Source: Pezicula radicicola
Lineage: Eukaryota > Ascomycota > Leotiomycetes > Helotiales > Dermateaceae
NCBI GenBank assembly: GCA_003008705.1
Contig: PDUO01000003.1
Span: forward strand, 1,496,793 to 1,560,792
Direction: 5' to 3'
Length of the DNA: 64,000 nt
Shown: one piece after another, positions 22,929 to 33,954 of the stretch
Layout of the letters: each line of letters opens with the position of its first letter
How positions within the stretch are numbered: the stretch's first letter is position 1
The notes under the pieces: model-generated
Told to the model about the DNA's origin: nothing
What the model saw: the letters and a program-made list of their open reading frames with translations, nothing else
Databases searched by the model: none
Position numbers and translations under genes: made by a program

Positions 22929-25900
22929 CTACATATTGTACGCACTGAAGTCCTTGAAATCCTTTGGCACCTCCCATCCATGCGTCCTACAAGCTCGAAT
23001 ATAAGCATCAATTGCTTCACCGGTGCCATAATCTCGTTGAACTCCTTTCTGCTTGCCTTGAAACTCAAGTCTAGCAGGCTTTGGTTCTTGACTCTCGATT
23101 GCCAGCTTCACTTGGAGAAGAACAGCTTCAAGAGTAGTGACTGCGGTCCATCCAGTGTTTGTGAGTAGCTCCATGCACATCGCTCCGCCCAAGGTCACAT
23201 GTCCTCCGCCACCCGACATGAATGGCAAGAAACGAGGACGGATAACGCGTACGAAGGGTGGACTGAATGGATAGTCTTTGCCGAAGCGCATTTCGAGGAC
23301 AACGCTTGTGATGCCTGCCTTTTTCATGTCTTTGGCAATTGGTAAGTCGGGACTGAAGCTGTGTAGCTCAACGATCCATTGATAGACATTATCAATAACC
23401 TCGGGATTGATGTACCAGCCTAGCTCATGAATTGGTGTCTTCTCTTGGATCTTCAGCATCTTCTGCAACTCGCGATTGAGAGCCATTGTCGCCGAAGGTG
23501 TGGCATATGTTGGCTGGTCTAGTATCGGCAAGCTGGACTGATCCAACATTCCTGGGACAAAGTCCGTGAGTGGCTTTGAAGGCTGTCGAGATCCCGAACC
23601 CCTAATGACGGTCAGTTAGACACTTTGAAATAAAGCTCAATTATATTGGAAATTCTGATGAGCCACTTGGCTTAGTCTACTTCAAGGAACCGAACAATAC
23701 AGAGTGGTGGGTTCTGTTGACTTACAATAAGACAAGCTCGTCGTCAGAAACTGCCTTTTCCTTGCCTTTACCCTTGCTCTTAGTTTCCGGCTTGTCTTCA
23801 GTTTCCACGCTGTTACAAACGTAGAGTTAGCATTATTTGTACGAAACGAATGTAAGAAACATTCTTCCCAACGTCTAAAAGACATTTCGAATTTTGAATT
23901 TTGAAATACGTACTCTGAACACAAAAATGCTATATCTTCAATATCTTCATCGTCAGTGACGATAAAAGCACTAGATGCGGACTTGTTCTTTTCTGCACCG
24001 GGGGTTTTTGGCTTCTTGGTCTTTGGCTCATTCGAGGAGTTGCTAGATCTGAAAGCTCTTGATATTGAAAGTGCAGAATGAGGAACACCGATGGGTTTGC
24101 GGTTCGTACTTATGCACGGATATTTTGGATCTTGCTTGACTTGAAGTGTGGCCGTTGGGTTACTATCTTGGTTAGCCTGAACACTGCGAGATTTCAGATG
24201 TTTCGAAAGAGGCTGCCCCATTTTCATAAAAGAAACAAGGTATGCTGCGAAGAGGAAAAGTTGGGCGCAAAAAACCCCAGAAGTCAGATTAACATTTGGG
24301 GATTTGTTAAAGAATGCAAAATAAACACTCGTGGTTCCTCTTTTTGTGTGTGTCGGATTCACGAAGAATCTCTAGTCCATTTAACGCTCTCCACAACCGT
24401 GGCTTCACCGTTCCTGCAAAAGTAATTGACTAGTACAAACTAATTCGAAAACCATAGCCGGTCTTTCGCTTCCGTTTGTTGGTTTTCTTTTGCCTGCGAA
24501 CTAAACAATACGAAAAAATTAGACTTACTTGGTGTCAGATTGAGCGGCGCTCGTAGTGGGGTTGTAATAAGGATCTTTCGAATTGGTTTGGCAGAGGAGA
24601 TATCTGCATTGGATCCAGTCGACATGTTGGACAACCAAATATGGGGTTTTGGAGGAGTATGCAGCCGGATTGTTAACAATCTCGTTCAAACTCATCACAG
24701 ATGAGATTTTGAGCTCGGATAGAGGCCAATAACCCTGGGTTGATAAGTCAGTCTGAAAAGAATCTGAAAAGTAGGGGAAGTGCGAGAGAAAGAAAGGACT
24801 TACTGTGTCAGCTTGAGCATAACTAGTAGATACTGATTGGTCTAGAGCATGGTAGACTCCATGACCGTAAGCTCTTCCGTGAAGTGTCTCCTTGAAATCC
24901 AATCCTTGACGGATAATACTATGCCAGTTAGCCATAGGACTTCCGTGAAAAGCCATCAATGTCGGGTATTCCGCGGGCAAGTTGGCTTGCTCATTCTTCA
25001 GCGCATTGAGAAAACGCTGCTCTTTGTCAGGAGAGCCCTGGGCAAATCGAAACTGGATCCAGTTCTCCGGTATGTTCGAGATCTTTTGGTCCAGCCTAAT
25101 CTTGGCTTTGCGTACTTCATCGTCGTCCTGGCCTGGACACTTATCAATCTGAACAATGCAAGATCTGTTTGAAGCAATAATCCAACGGAGTAGTCCAAGG
25201 GATGCCTTCGAAATCCGATCCTTCCAAGACTCAAGCTTTGGCACAGAAGTCCGAGACTGTCGAGTTAAATATGCTCTCATCTCTTTAATACTGGGTATAG
25301 TCTCGAGAAGCATCAAAATCATTTCCGATTTATGATCTTTACTCAGTTCGTCAAAATTGTTAGAGTAAACCATCAACCCAGCAGGAACGAGAGATGCTGG
25401 TGGAGGAGTCGTCGCTGGGGTTGGGACGGCCGGTGCTTCGTATTGGATGGGCAGAGTATTGCACCGCGTGACAGCTGCATCTACTTTAACGAAAGGAAAC
25501 TTCGATACATCATTGACACGGCAATGTTCAGAAGTGTCTCCGATCGTTATCACTACCCATTGGCCCACATAAACAGGACACTTATTGCTCTGTTCAAATA
25601 TGACTTCTCGATTTGCGAGATCAAACTTGACTTTGATAATGTCTGACGGAGCAGATATATTAGTTGCTGTGCCATTTAGTGGATCTGAACTACTGCATTA
25701 GTTTGGGTATCAGTGGAATGTTTTGATTATAACGTACCTGGATTTACAGTCGAAGGAAGAGTTCCGGTCAGAGTAGCACGAGTCGCTGATGACGATGGAC
25801 ACGCCGCCATTGGTGGAACTGAAAGGCTCATGCCAGTAGGAAACTTACGAAGCCTACGATATTTAACGCTTGAGTAGCAGAAACTGACCAACAAATCGAC

Positions 25901-27536
25901 AACATATGGTTGAGTAAGAATTTCATGCTCGATACTTGGTCCAAAACCCAAGGACATGTATTGGTACAGACAAAGTGGCTTGCTGCAGACATATGGTTTC
26001 AATGCCTCGAATTCTCCTTCGATGTTGTCATGGCATACTAGGCAATATTCCGTGCAGCGTACTAGATAACGCAGCGCAAACTGAGCGGTAATGAGAGGGA
26101 AGGAGATCGTTTCTTTATTTCTTGTTGCTTCGTCCAAATGGTCTGCGGAGATCATGTCAGGCAGATTATCCTGCATTGGCTGAGGCTCGTCGAGGTACAT
26201 CGTGTCGAGGCCCTCAATAGTTTCCTCGAATCGACCTTGTTTGTCATTATAGTACTGCTGCGCGCCACTCCAACTAATATCCAGGCCCCGTCTGATCTTC
26301 ACCAGACTAATGAACTGCGTGTTCATCAAATCATTCAAGGAGCTGGAAATGAAAAGACTGTTAAACGCTCCTGCCACAGCAGGATCATCGTTTTCCTCTT
26401 CATCGGGTTTTGAATCAGATGACCTATAATTTATTAGCAGAGTAGACTAAAGATGTAATGTTATTTCTTATGGCATATTCTGCCCGAGTTGCTCAAACTA
26501 GCTTTGGGATTCAAAGTGCTGAGTGCGAGCGCACTTGAACTTGCGGATTTGAGCTACCTTAGTACAAAACAGAAGTCAAGTCTCGGGTGGTAATGCTTCA
26601 CATAATTACGAAGCTAGTTTGAGTAACTCCGGCTGAGTATACTACGGCAATAGCTAGGAGTGTGACCTACTTATTATGTGTGATATCTGTAAAAGCTGCC
26701 TTCGCTGCCTCAGGTGTGGGCTTGTACCTGTCGCTAACACCAATACGGAATTCAACTGATTTTGCTGCTGGCTCCGAGATGATGGACTCGAAGGTCTTGT
26801 AGCCGGCGGAATACTTCACGAGAAGCACAATATATTCAGCCTCGAGATCCCAGGCCTGCATTGCTTCCTCAGAGAGTCCTAGCTTCGAGACGTGTACCGA
26901 CATGCTGACCATGCTGGTTACAGATTGAGCTGTCATTCCGTCCAAGATGCCTATCTTGAAACCGGCAAGCTTAGCAATCCTAAGGTCGTGGCGAATCCGC
27001 TGATTAAGTACTTTAGTAAATTTAGGATCAAGTTTGTATGCTGTGGTAGATGAAAATCCAGACGTTCCGCCCGCACCCCCAAAAGATTCGAAATCCTCAT
27101 CATCGTCGTAGCCTTCGTCAAAGTCTGGACCATCACCATCTTCGTTGTCGCTGCCAGCCTGTGAGCCCGTGTCATCTCCAACATCTAGAGGATCTTCTTG
27201 CGATCCAGATGCGAGTAGGGCGCTAAGTCTCTTAGACAGCATCTCGATAACTTCAACGATACTCTTGTCACTAGCAGCGGCACTGATCTTCTCGACAGCA
27301 TCGTTGACGCCTGCTGGTACGTTCTCGGATTGGGTGAAAAGGAAGTACTGAGCGCTAGCGGGGTATTCATGAACATCTGTAGAGAGCAGCAATGCAAACT
27401 CGATCGGTTCTCCAGAAGTCGGAACAAAGCAGAAGTTTACTTCTCCATCATCGTCGCCTCGAGTAACTGAAATGATTCCAGGTATATGATTATTTGCAGC
27501 CGTTGTGATATCGGCAATAAATGCTTTGCGCGTCAT
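22929..27536 (-). CDS. ADP-ribosyltransferase (PARP-type) fused to a UBE2Q-like E2 domain
   Basis: Proposed exons: complement(22929..23601, 23726..23809, 23914..24183, 24363..24413, 24529..24734, 24804..25684, 25738..26423, 26671..27536), 1238 residues. All junctions keep phase; the join across 24184..24362 is the least certain. Order of parts: an N-terminal region with an acidic linker (EDGDGPDFDEGYDDDEDF); a Cys-containing region (CTEYCLVCHDNIEGEF); a PARP catalytic domain at about residues 740-880 with LMAFHGSP (the NAD-binding His) and GRAYGHGVYHALD (the second-motif Tyr), where the third-motif Glu is not evident before YLVVQHVDWIQCRYL; a Lys/Ser-rich linker; and a C-terminal UBC fold with FGKDYPFSPPFVRVIRP and GGAMCMELLTNTGW, which keeps the E2 catalytic Cys. 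The loss of the Glu suggests mono-ADP-ribosylation. Linked ubiquitin and ADP-ribose transfer is inferred. Confidence 0.85.
26470..26645. mobile_element. MITE inside the first coding intron of the PARP-UBC gene
   Basis: Inverted ends: left AGTTGCTCAAACTAGCTT (about 26487-26504) and right AAGCTAGTTTGAGTAACT (26611-26628), 17 of 18 matched. Weaker pairing extends outward to about 30 bp (ATTCTGCCCGAG versus the complement of CCGGCTGAGTAT). The host intron (26424-26670) is 247 nt, whereas the others in this gene are mostly 50-180 nt. No coding capacity. Confidence 0.7.
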
Positions 27537-28434
27537 AATGTAAAGATCTACAGATCGAAAGTCAGTATTAGGATTCATGGTTGCACAAACTTGTGACATA
27601 CCTGCAAAAAAGCTGACAATTCAGTTGGCGGGGGGGTAAATGGAGTTGGGCGACAACTTGGTGAAGAGGATATGATAGGCTGGAGATCGAAAGAAAGAGA
27701 TGACTATAAGAAGTGCGCGGTATCGAATGGTAGCACTAAATGGAGGTTGAGCAGTCCAAATCGAAATTTCAGTTCAAATCCAAACACGACTGCTGTTCTG
27801 TGAATCTGTGATGCCGCTCCAGAGCATGCATACACACATCAAAGAGTTTGAAATGTCAAAGTGTAGCAGGCAAAGATAGAAAGGAAGAGTAGCCCATCCT
27901 TTACAGAGGATGATTCTAGTAGTTGCAATGGTCAGGCAGAAGAACAAAGATGCGGAGGAGCAGAGCAGGTCAAAATGTAAGGTAGACTGGTGGTGGGCCA
28001 CAGCCTCGTCCAGCAAGGCGGCCAGGCTAGGCACCTGTATGACCTGCGGCTAACCAACGGTTTTAGGGTAGGGTACTCCGTCCTGCCTAGGTATCCGTTT
28101 AGAGCCATCTACTAGCTCTGATAGCTAATTCACTAATCGGGGCTGTGAGAGAGCCAGAGCAATTCACCAGCCTAGAGATCGTGACAAAACACGCCCTGTG
28201 GGAAGAAGAAATGAAGCTGAAGTTTGCTCAACGTCGAACTTTCCAACTAACTGATCCCTGTAACTCTCAGGGATGCTCTCCCCTGCTGCAGCCAAGAACG
28301 CCCCGCTCAAAGCTGGGAACCGGGGTAAAATTGGAGCCGCCAAAGTAAATCGTCAGTCGTGAACCGTGACAGCAAAGCCACTTTAGCCCAGGTACTTGCT
28401 GACAACACCATACTGACAACACCATTCCTCTAAT
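27537..28434. promoter_or_regulatory. Upstream region of PARP-UBC and COG7-like genes, with probable 5'-UTR intron
   Basis: The leftward transcript shows TTTTTTGCAG followed by GTATGT at about 27602, then a CTAATACTGAC branch site and an acceptor CTGTAG ending at about 27548. That is a well-formed intron of about 55 nt just before the ATG at 27536, so the in-frame ATG at 27599 (formed by the donor itself) is probably not used. An 86-codon frame at 27774-28034 was not believed. Confidence 0.5.
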
Positions 28435-29562
28435 ATGGCTTGGGATTCAAAGACAACAACAACGCGCAGACGCGAGAATAGTTCTGCGACAGCGAAATCC
28501 ACAACGTCACATAGTCAAGCCAATGCGCCCATCACCATTGAGCCAAAATCAACCCATGTAGCTGACCCGGCACTACAGCCCTTTCTCGACCCTTCCTTCG
28601 ATCCCGCCGAATACTTCAATACTGCACTACCAGCGCTGCAAGGTTCTACGGTTGCTCAATCTCCAAAGGGCAGCGTGCCTCTAGCGGAGCTTTCAACTCA
28701 GACTCAAACCCTTCTTTCTCATCTCAGTGCGCATACGACAAGACTTACCACAACACTCACGCAACTTACCGACGAGATCCTGAGGAGTGGAAGCAGATTA
28801 GCATATGAAGTGGAAGTTCTCCGTGGAGAAACCATTGGCTTGTCCGAGGCATTAACAGAAGGTCTCCAAGAGGATGTGACCAAATTTGTACCAAGCGGTC
28901 TTGGGAGCCAACTCACCCGGAAAGTCTCCCGGACAGCAGACACAAACAATACCCGAAGACGGTCATCTATAGTTGCAACTCCGAAGACCCCGATCAGAGA
29001 TGACCTTCATGACAACGAAATTTCCGACCCTCCTTACATAACACAATTACGGACGCTCACACTAGTACGCTCACGTTTGGACGACGTGATTAAGACATTT
29101 GGGGATGCAATGGCTTGGACGTTCCCTCCTTCAGAAGTATCGGTGACGTCGTCATTCCTGTCAGTTTCTGCACCAGAGCCTGGGTCGGACATGCATAGCA
29201 CAGAGGAGAAGGGACAACAAGTTTCAAAAAAACTCAAGGATGAGATAGCGGATCTTCTGATCGCAGGTGATCCAGTTGATGGGATTGAGGCAGCAGCCAA
29301 AAGAATTGAGGAGTTAAAGGATCTAGTAACGGTATGGAAAGGCACAGCGGAAGAGAAAGCAAGAGTCAAATTCATTGAAAGCCTGGCGAAATTAGTTGAG
29401 GACAGGCACAGAGATCTGCTGCGGGAGGCAGAACAAGAGGGGCGATCAAGCCAAAATCCTGGTGGGCTGCACGAAACAATGGAGGTTCCTGCAGCGGATG
29501 GCAAAGTCCAAGGTGGATACGGTTTTATCAGTCAATTACAGAAGCTGCGAGGCGCATCGTAG
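28435..29562 (+). CDS. COG complex subunit 7-like protein
   Basis: One exon, 375 residues. DPALQPFLDPSFDPAEYFN near residue 43 followed by TALPAL matches the start of fungal COG7 proteins; the central part is a long helical region (LSAHTTRLTTTLTQLTDEI, then RLAYEVEVLRGETIGLSEAL) that fits the coiled-coil N-terminal leg of a COG subunit. The C-terminal half has heptad-like helices (AAKRIEELKDLVTVWKG). Fungal COG7 is much shorter than the animal protein, as here. The COG complex tethers vesicles at the Golgi in retrograde traffic. The assignment rests on the N-terminal motif and length; another coiled-coil tether cannot be excluded. The short ATG leader is usual for a housekeeping gene. Confidence 0.65.
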   Translation: MAWDSKTTTTRRRENSSATAKSTTSHSQANAPITIEPKSTHVADPALQPFLDPSFDPAEYFNTALPALQGSTVAQSPKGSVPLAELSTQTQTLLSHLSAHTTRLTTTLTQLTDEILRSGSRLAYEVEVLRGETIGLSEALTEGLQEDVTKFVPSGLGSQLTRKVSRTADTNNTRRRSSIVATPKTPIRDDLHDNEISDPPYITQLRTLTLVRSRLDDVIKTFGDAMAWTFPPSEVSVTSSFLSVSAPEPGSDMHSTEEKGQQVSKKLKDEIADLLIAGDPVDGIEAAAKRIEELKDLVTVWKGTAEEKARVKFIESLAKLVEDRHRDLLREAEQEGRSSQNPGGLHETMEVPAADGKVQGGYGFISQLQKLRGAS

Positions 29563-30260
29563 CCTGACAGTATATAGATAAAGAAATAACTCTGCATCTT
29601 CTACATGGACTCTTCGTCGTTCTGTACTACTTTTAAGGCCTAGCCCTGCTTAGTAGTCTGGGATCGAATATAGGGCTTCATTTCAAGGAAATGGTGAACT
29701 AAGAAATCTGTGCCACAGCACAGCATCGTGTTGGCTATCATTTGTAGGCTAGCGATACGTCAGACTTTTGCAGCCTACTAAGCGTATGAGCGTACATCAG
29801 ACAATCAAGAATACCTAGCTTTGCAAAAATCCAATTAAAATATCTATAGGATTTTGTCGGTTTCTCTCCTTATCTCTTTGGTGGAAAGTGGATAGTGATT
29901 CCATTGATTCTTTTCTCCCACCTGGACAAAAAAAAAAAGAAGGCTACGAGGTACCACGAATTGGCTGGGTTGCTGTCAATATCATGAACTATTTAATACT
30001 GCTGATTCTAGTACTACATGCTGCTGTTACTGATACTGAGATCAGGATAGTCCTACTTTATTTGAGTAGATTGAACCGGCTTATTTCCTGGAATTTTGAG
30101 CCCGACTCTACGTAGTCCCCCTCCTCCCCTAGTTGTGCATATGTAGTCTCCGCTCCGGGGCTGCCGTTCTTCCTTCCGAGTCGCCAAACGCCTGCCTATT
30201 TGTCAATTTGTTTGTTCGAGCCACCAAACCAGCACCTCACGACCACTCATTACCTTCACC
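29563..30260. other. Intergenic gap before a pseudogene
   Basis: No gene recognised. It includes an A-run near 29928-29937. The open frame of 75 codons at 29888-30115 shows no domain. Confidence 0.4.
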
Positions 30261-31990
30261 ATGACGGCGATTCTTCCGGGTGGCAATAGTCCCCCCCAGC
30301 AACCAAAGATTATCATGGTACGTCGAGCACGTTGCTTTGTGAGGACTGGGCTAGGGAGAATATTCCTTCGCCCTTTCCAACCATGGCCGATCTACCCAGG
30401 TGGGACGATGAGACTCCCAGCAAAACCTGGCCCAATTTTCATCTCTTGATACCTTACAATGGAGAACCGAGCGTAGGGATCTGTAGAACTATTCTCAGCG
30501 CTACTATCTTAAATTATCCCCCGCCAACACTCGTCACTAGCGTTGATCCTTTGTCAGAAGATGAAGGAGATCATATGGCAAGGAGTGTATTCAGGTACTT
30601 GAATAGAAAGGACGTTGATGATAGTGATTTAAGTCAGTTTTGAATTTCGAGCACAAGGTTTGGGTTCCTCTAACTAACTTAGTGGTTGTGATTTAGTCAT
30701 CATTGCAAGTTCAGATGTTTAGTTTCAGTTACCAGCTGAAGTCACAGTCAAACGCTTCTTTTATGGTATCAGAGACTCGAATGAGCATCTTCTTGCCAGG
30801 TATGGTGATCGCGCAGGCAATCGAGTCAGACAAATGATTGTTAGATGTAAAACTCGACCACGGATTTTCAATCCTCCCGTGAGTCACTGAGTTGGTGTGA
30901 TTATTCAACCTGACTTACCAGCCACCATGCACCGTTGTAGATGTATACTCAAAAAGTACTTTTCGGCGCGCAAAAGGAATGTGCACCTAATACTGTAGAA
31001 GACCCAGCTTGTTCAATTGCGCCAGAATCCCCTTTACTAAATGATCTATATGGGAATACACAACTAGAAACTAGAGTTCCTTAGTCCACGCTTCCTACAT
31101 TCCCCGGTAGCCATGGGCACAGCTTCTGATATTCGATCCCTCTATCGGGCCGCCTTGGAAGAACTTCAATACTCATCCAGAGGTCAATTCAGTACTCAAC
31201 ACACTCTTGCTCAGATGTTTGAAAAGCAAAAGTTTGAACGAGCAGCCACTCTCAAAATGCATAATTCGGAACCTGACAGCTTGCTTACGTATATACCTTC
31301 CAAGTACCGTGCTCTGCCGGATTCTACGCCTGAGCTTACCTCCTCTAAGGATCGCGATCTGGTATGTAGCCTCTTGCTCTTGAGTTATCTTAAATTAGCT
31401 CTTTAACTCACAGACCTTCGATAAGAACAATGACTTTGGCATCGGCTTAGACTACGCGAGCTCCATCATCCAAGTCATGGAAAAATCTAGATATGACGTA
31501 CATTTCGAACCGATACACCTGCCTCTGGACCTCAATATCATGCGCCCGCCGTTCACTCAGAATAGCGTTCTGGGTGACGATCCCAATATACCACTTGTAG
31601 AGAATCTTGATAATATCCTATCGGGAATGAACTGGCCTAACATCAAATTGGCTACAAACATAATTGTACCAGGGAGTCGGGTTCCTGCCATTCTCAGTTT
31701 TCGGGGAAACGAGCAAGTGATGGATAAATAGTGGCTCCAGATGTGGTACAGAAAAGCTTCTCGAGCGTTACTACGTCTGGTGCAGAGGAACCCCTTGAGT
31801 CATGTTGCTTCCAATTTAGTGAATGATTGTTTGGAGTGCCTATGGAATCTGAAAGGGAGGAGTTTGGTGACGAAAAGGGCGAATACGGCAAAGAATTTGC
31901 TTCTGCTCATCAACAGCCTGTCTATGACAAGAAAGGCATTTTAACTTCTAGGAGACCAAATCCTAGGCAGAATTGCTTTGAGGCAGGACA
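30261..31990 (+). pseudogene. Pseudogene of a fungal glycosyltransferase-like (procollagen-type) family
   Basis: The order of blocks follows a fungus-wide family with an LV..DGYDVWFQLPAEV block. Seen here: FHLLIPYNGEPSVGICRTIL, then LNYPPPTLV and DHMARSVFRYLNRK; after a good intron (donor GTCAGT near 30632, acceptor at 30696) IIIASSDV is followed by TAG (30720-30722) where relatives have Trp, then FQLPAEVTVKRFF. Later come SPRFLHSPVAMGTASDIRSL, reached only by a one-base frame change near 31083, GIGLDYASSIIQVMEKS after an intron, and ILSFRGNEQVMDK, then TAG (31729-31731) before WLQMWY. Three breaks make a working product unlikely. Both stops are TGG-to-TAG, a CpA-to-TpA change on the other strand. 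The 5' start is uncertain. Confidence 0.75.
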
Positions 31991-32246
31991 AGTATATGAA
32001 TTCGTTGAGGTAAAGATGGAAACATAAGTATTAGATCTGGTTTGCGGTCGGTAAGATGTAGGACATGTAATAGCTGAAGATAAACTCGCTCTAGAAGAAA
32101 ATTATTACATCATCATTCTAAAGTCTTTGGTTAATATCACACCAAATATATTTCTCAAGTCTCTACGGTGGCATCACTAGTGTAAATTGTACCTAAGAAT
32201 CAGCGAACGACACTCAGAGATTAAGCGAGCAAGAAAGGGGAACATG

Positions 32247-32343
32247 TGACGTTATGAATAGAATCACGTGTATTGCTGGCGTCAGCAATTAAGTGGGGCT
32301 TCTAAACAACCTCATCCACCAGATATTCCCATTGCTGGCGTCA
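32247..32343 (+). promoter_or_regulatory. Repeated CRE/MARE-like sites upstream of the bZIP gene
   Basis: ATTGCTGGCGTCAGCAAT (32272-32289) is an 18-bp near-palindrome with 7-bp perfect arms; its core TGCTGGCGTCAGCA differs by one base from the CRE-type MARE. The 13-bp half ATTGCTGGCGTCA recurs at 32331-32343. TGACGT at 32247-32252 and a CACGTG box at 32265-32270 lie just upstream. All are within 175 bp of the start of a bZIP gene. Confidence 0.6.
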
Positions 32344-32417
32344 CCAAAACCCAAACCAAAGTACTCTTCAGATTGAATTACCAAACCCTGTGCAGAAAGA
32401 CCTATCACGCGAGAAAC

Positions 32418-33954
32418 ATGCCCAGACAACCAGCTAGTGAAGTGCCGGGAGCAACCAGTTCAAAAACCCGCGGCGACCAGGCCCAGGGGACCCAGCAAAG
32501 TGATACAAATGGGAAAACTACTGCCAAGCAAGTAAGTGAGGCAAGACGCTTACAGAATCGAATATCATCAAAGAAATATCGTAATAACCCCCTCCTTTTA
32601 TCTAATTGTTCTTGTTCTTGAACTTTGGCTTATGTTCTCCATAGGCGAGAAGAGACGACAAAAGTTACAGGCTCTCCAAAATCTTGAGCAATTACTAGGC
32701 CCTCTTGTGCCCAATGACCAAAGTAGCGGATCTAGTGGATCCAAGAATGAAGCTAGTCATGTAGCTCTCGGAGATGTACCCATGCCTGGTGACTCCGTGC
32801 TACTGGCGTCAGCACCCGCACCGGTAGATGTCATGCACGACTGGGGATATGGAGACATGTTACTTCCATCTTCGTCCACTGAGCTATCAAATACATACTC
32901 GCCAAATGACTTCTTACTGGAGACAACCCCACAACCATCCTCGAGCTTCGTACCCCAACTTGATCTCGAAATGCCACAATCCTCGTTCGCCACACCTTCA
33001 AGCACTTGGACCCCATCAGACTTTCTAAATCTGGAATCCACATTCGATATGCCGCAACCAGGCAGCTCTGATCTATCCTCAGAGACCTATGATGGCCTCG
33101 CAAACATAGCCGGCCGCAAAACTCCAAGGCCGCCAATATCCGCAGCCAAATTCGTAACCTACTTCTCACAACTCACCGTTCTCGAACGACAAAAAGTCGG
33201 CAAAATCTCACTGGAGACCGGCATCCGATTGCTAGACCTTCTATGCGGAGGAATGGAAGCATGTTTAGGACCACGAGCCCTAACAGCCGATGGGAAAACA
33301 AGTATCTCACAGAATGAAAGGCGGCTTCTTGATGGAAGTGATTTCGTAAACAAAGGACTATTAACATATCTCAGAAGTGGAAACCAATTAAGTCGTCACC
33401 TAACGCCGAGATCAACATACCTACCTGATATCCATAGAAACCACATCCGTATAAATCAGCAATCTTTCTTAGAGGCAGCCTATGCGAACGCGAGAGCACT
33501 AGGCTACGATTTCAACGATTTTCTAGATGAAGAATCAATAAGTCCAATATACCACTCCGAAACCGACACAAATACAGACGATCAACTCCAAACCCTAACC
33601 CAAAAATATAACTACATACCCAAAGATCTACGACCAACCACAGTTCAACTCCGTCAACCTCATCATCTCTATCTCGATCTCTTACCCTTTCCAGTCTTCC
33701 GGCAACGAGCTATCGCAGCAGCTTTTGCAGATCCTCCTCTTTTTGATGAAGATGAATTTTGTGTTGATCTTCTTGATGATGGTCTTTTGTGTTATGGGAG
33801 TTCGAAGGGTGGGACAGGTACACCGTGGGATATGAGGAGTTGGGAACCTCAGGAGTGGTTTTTGAAGAAGTATTGGTTTTTAGTCGGGGATACGGAGGGG
33901 GATATGTGGAGTTGTAATAGGTGGTGGAGGAGTATGAGGGGGGATGATGAGTGA
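32418..33954 (+). CDS. bZIP transcription factor with C-terminal DUF3425 domain
   Basis: Exons join(32418..32580, 32645..33954) encode 490 residues. EARRLQNRISSKKYREKRRQ near residue 45 is the basic region: the family pattern N-x-x-[AS]-x-x is present as NRISSK, and the intron splits the Arg codon of KKYR. A short leucine zipper follows (KLQALQNLEQLL). The last 130 residues hold LPFPVFRQRAI, DEDEFCVDLLDDGLLCYG and WEPQEWFLKKYWFLVGDTEG, the DUF3425 domain common in fungal bZIP factors. The middle is rich in Ser/Pro and low in complexity. It acts in the nucleus on DNA; target genes are unknown. The upstream sites listed at 32247-32343 match bZIP targets, so it may control its own gene. Confidence 0.92.

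Noticed and set aside
27774..28034. 86-codon minus-strand frame with hydrophobic stretch
   Set aside because: It lies in a promoter region between two divergent genes and has no relative I recognise.
29888..30115. 75-codon frame upstream of the pseudogene
   Set aside because: Composition and lack of a domain suggest chance.
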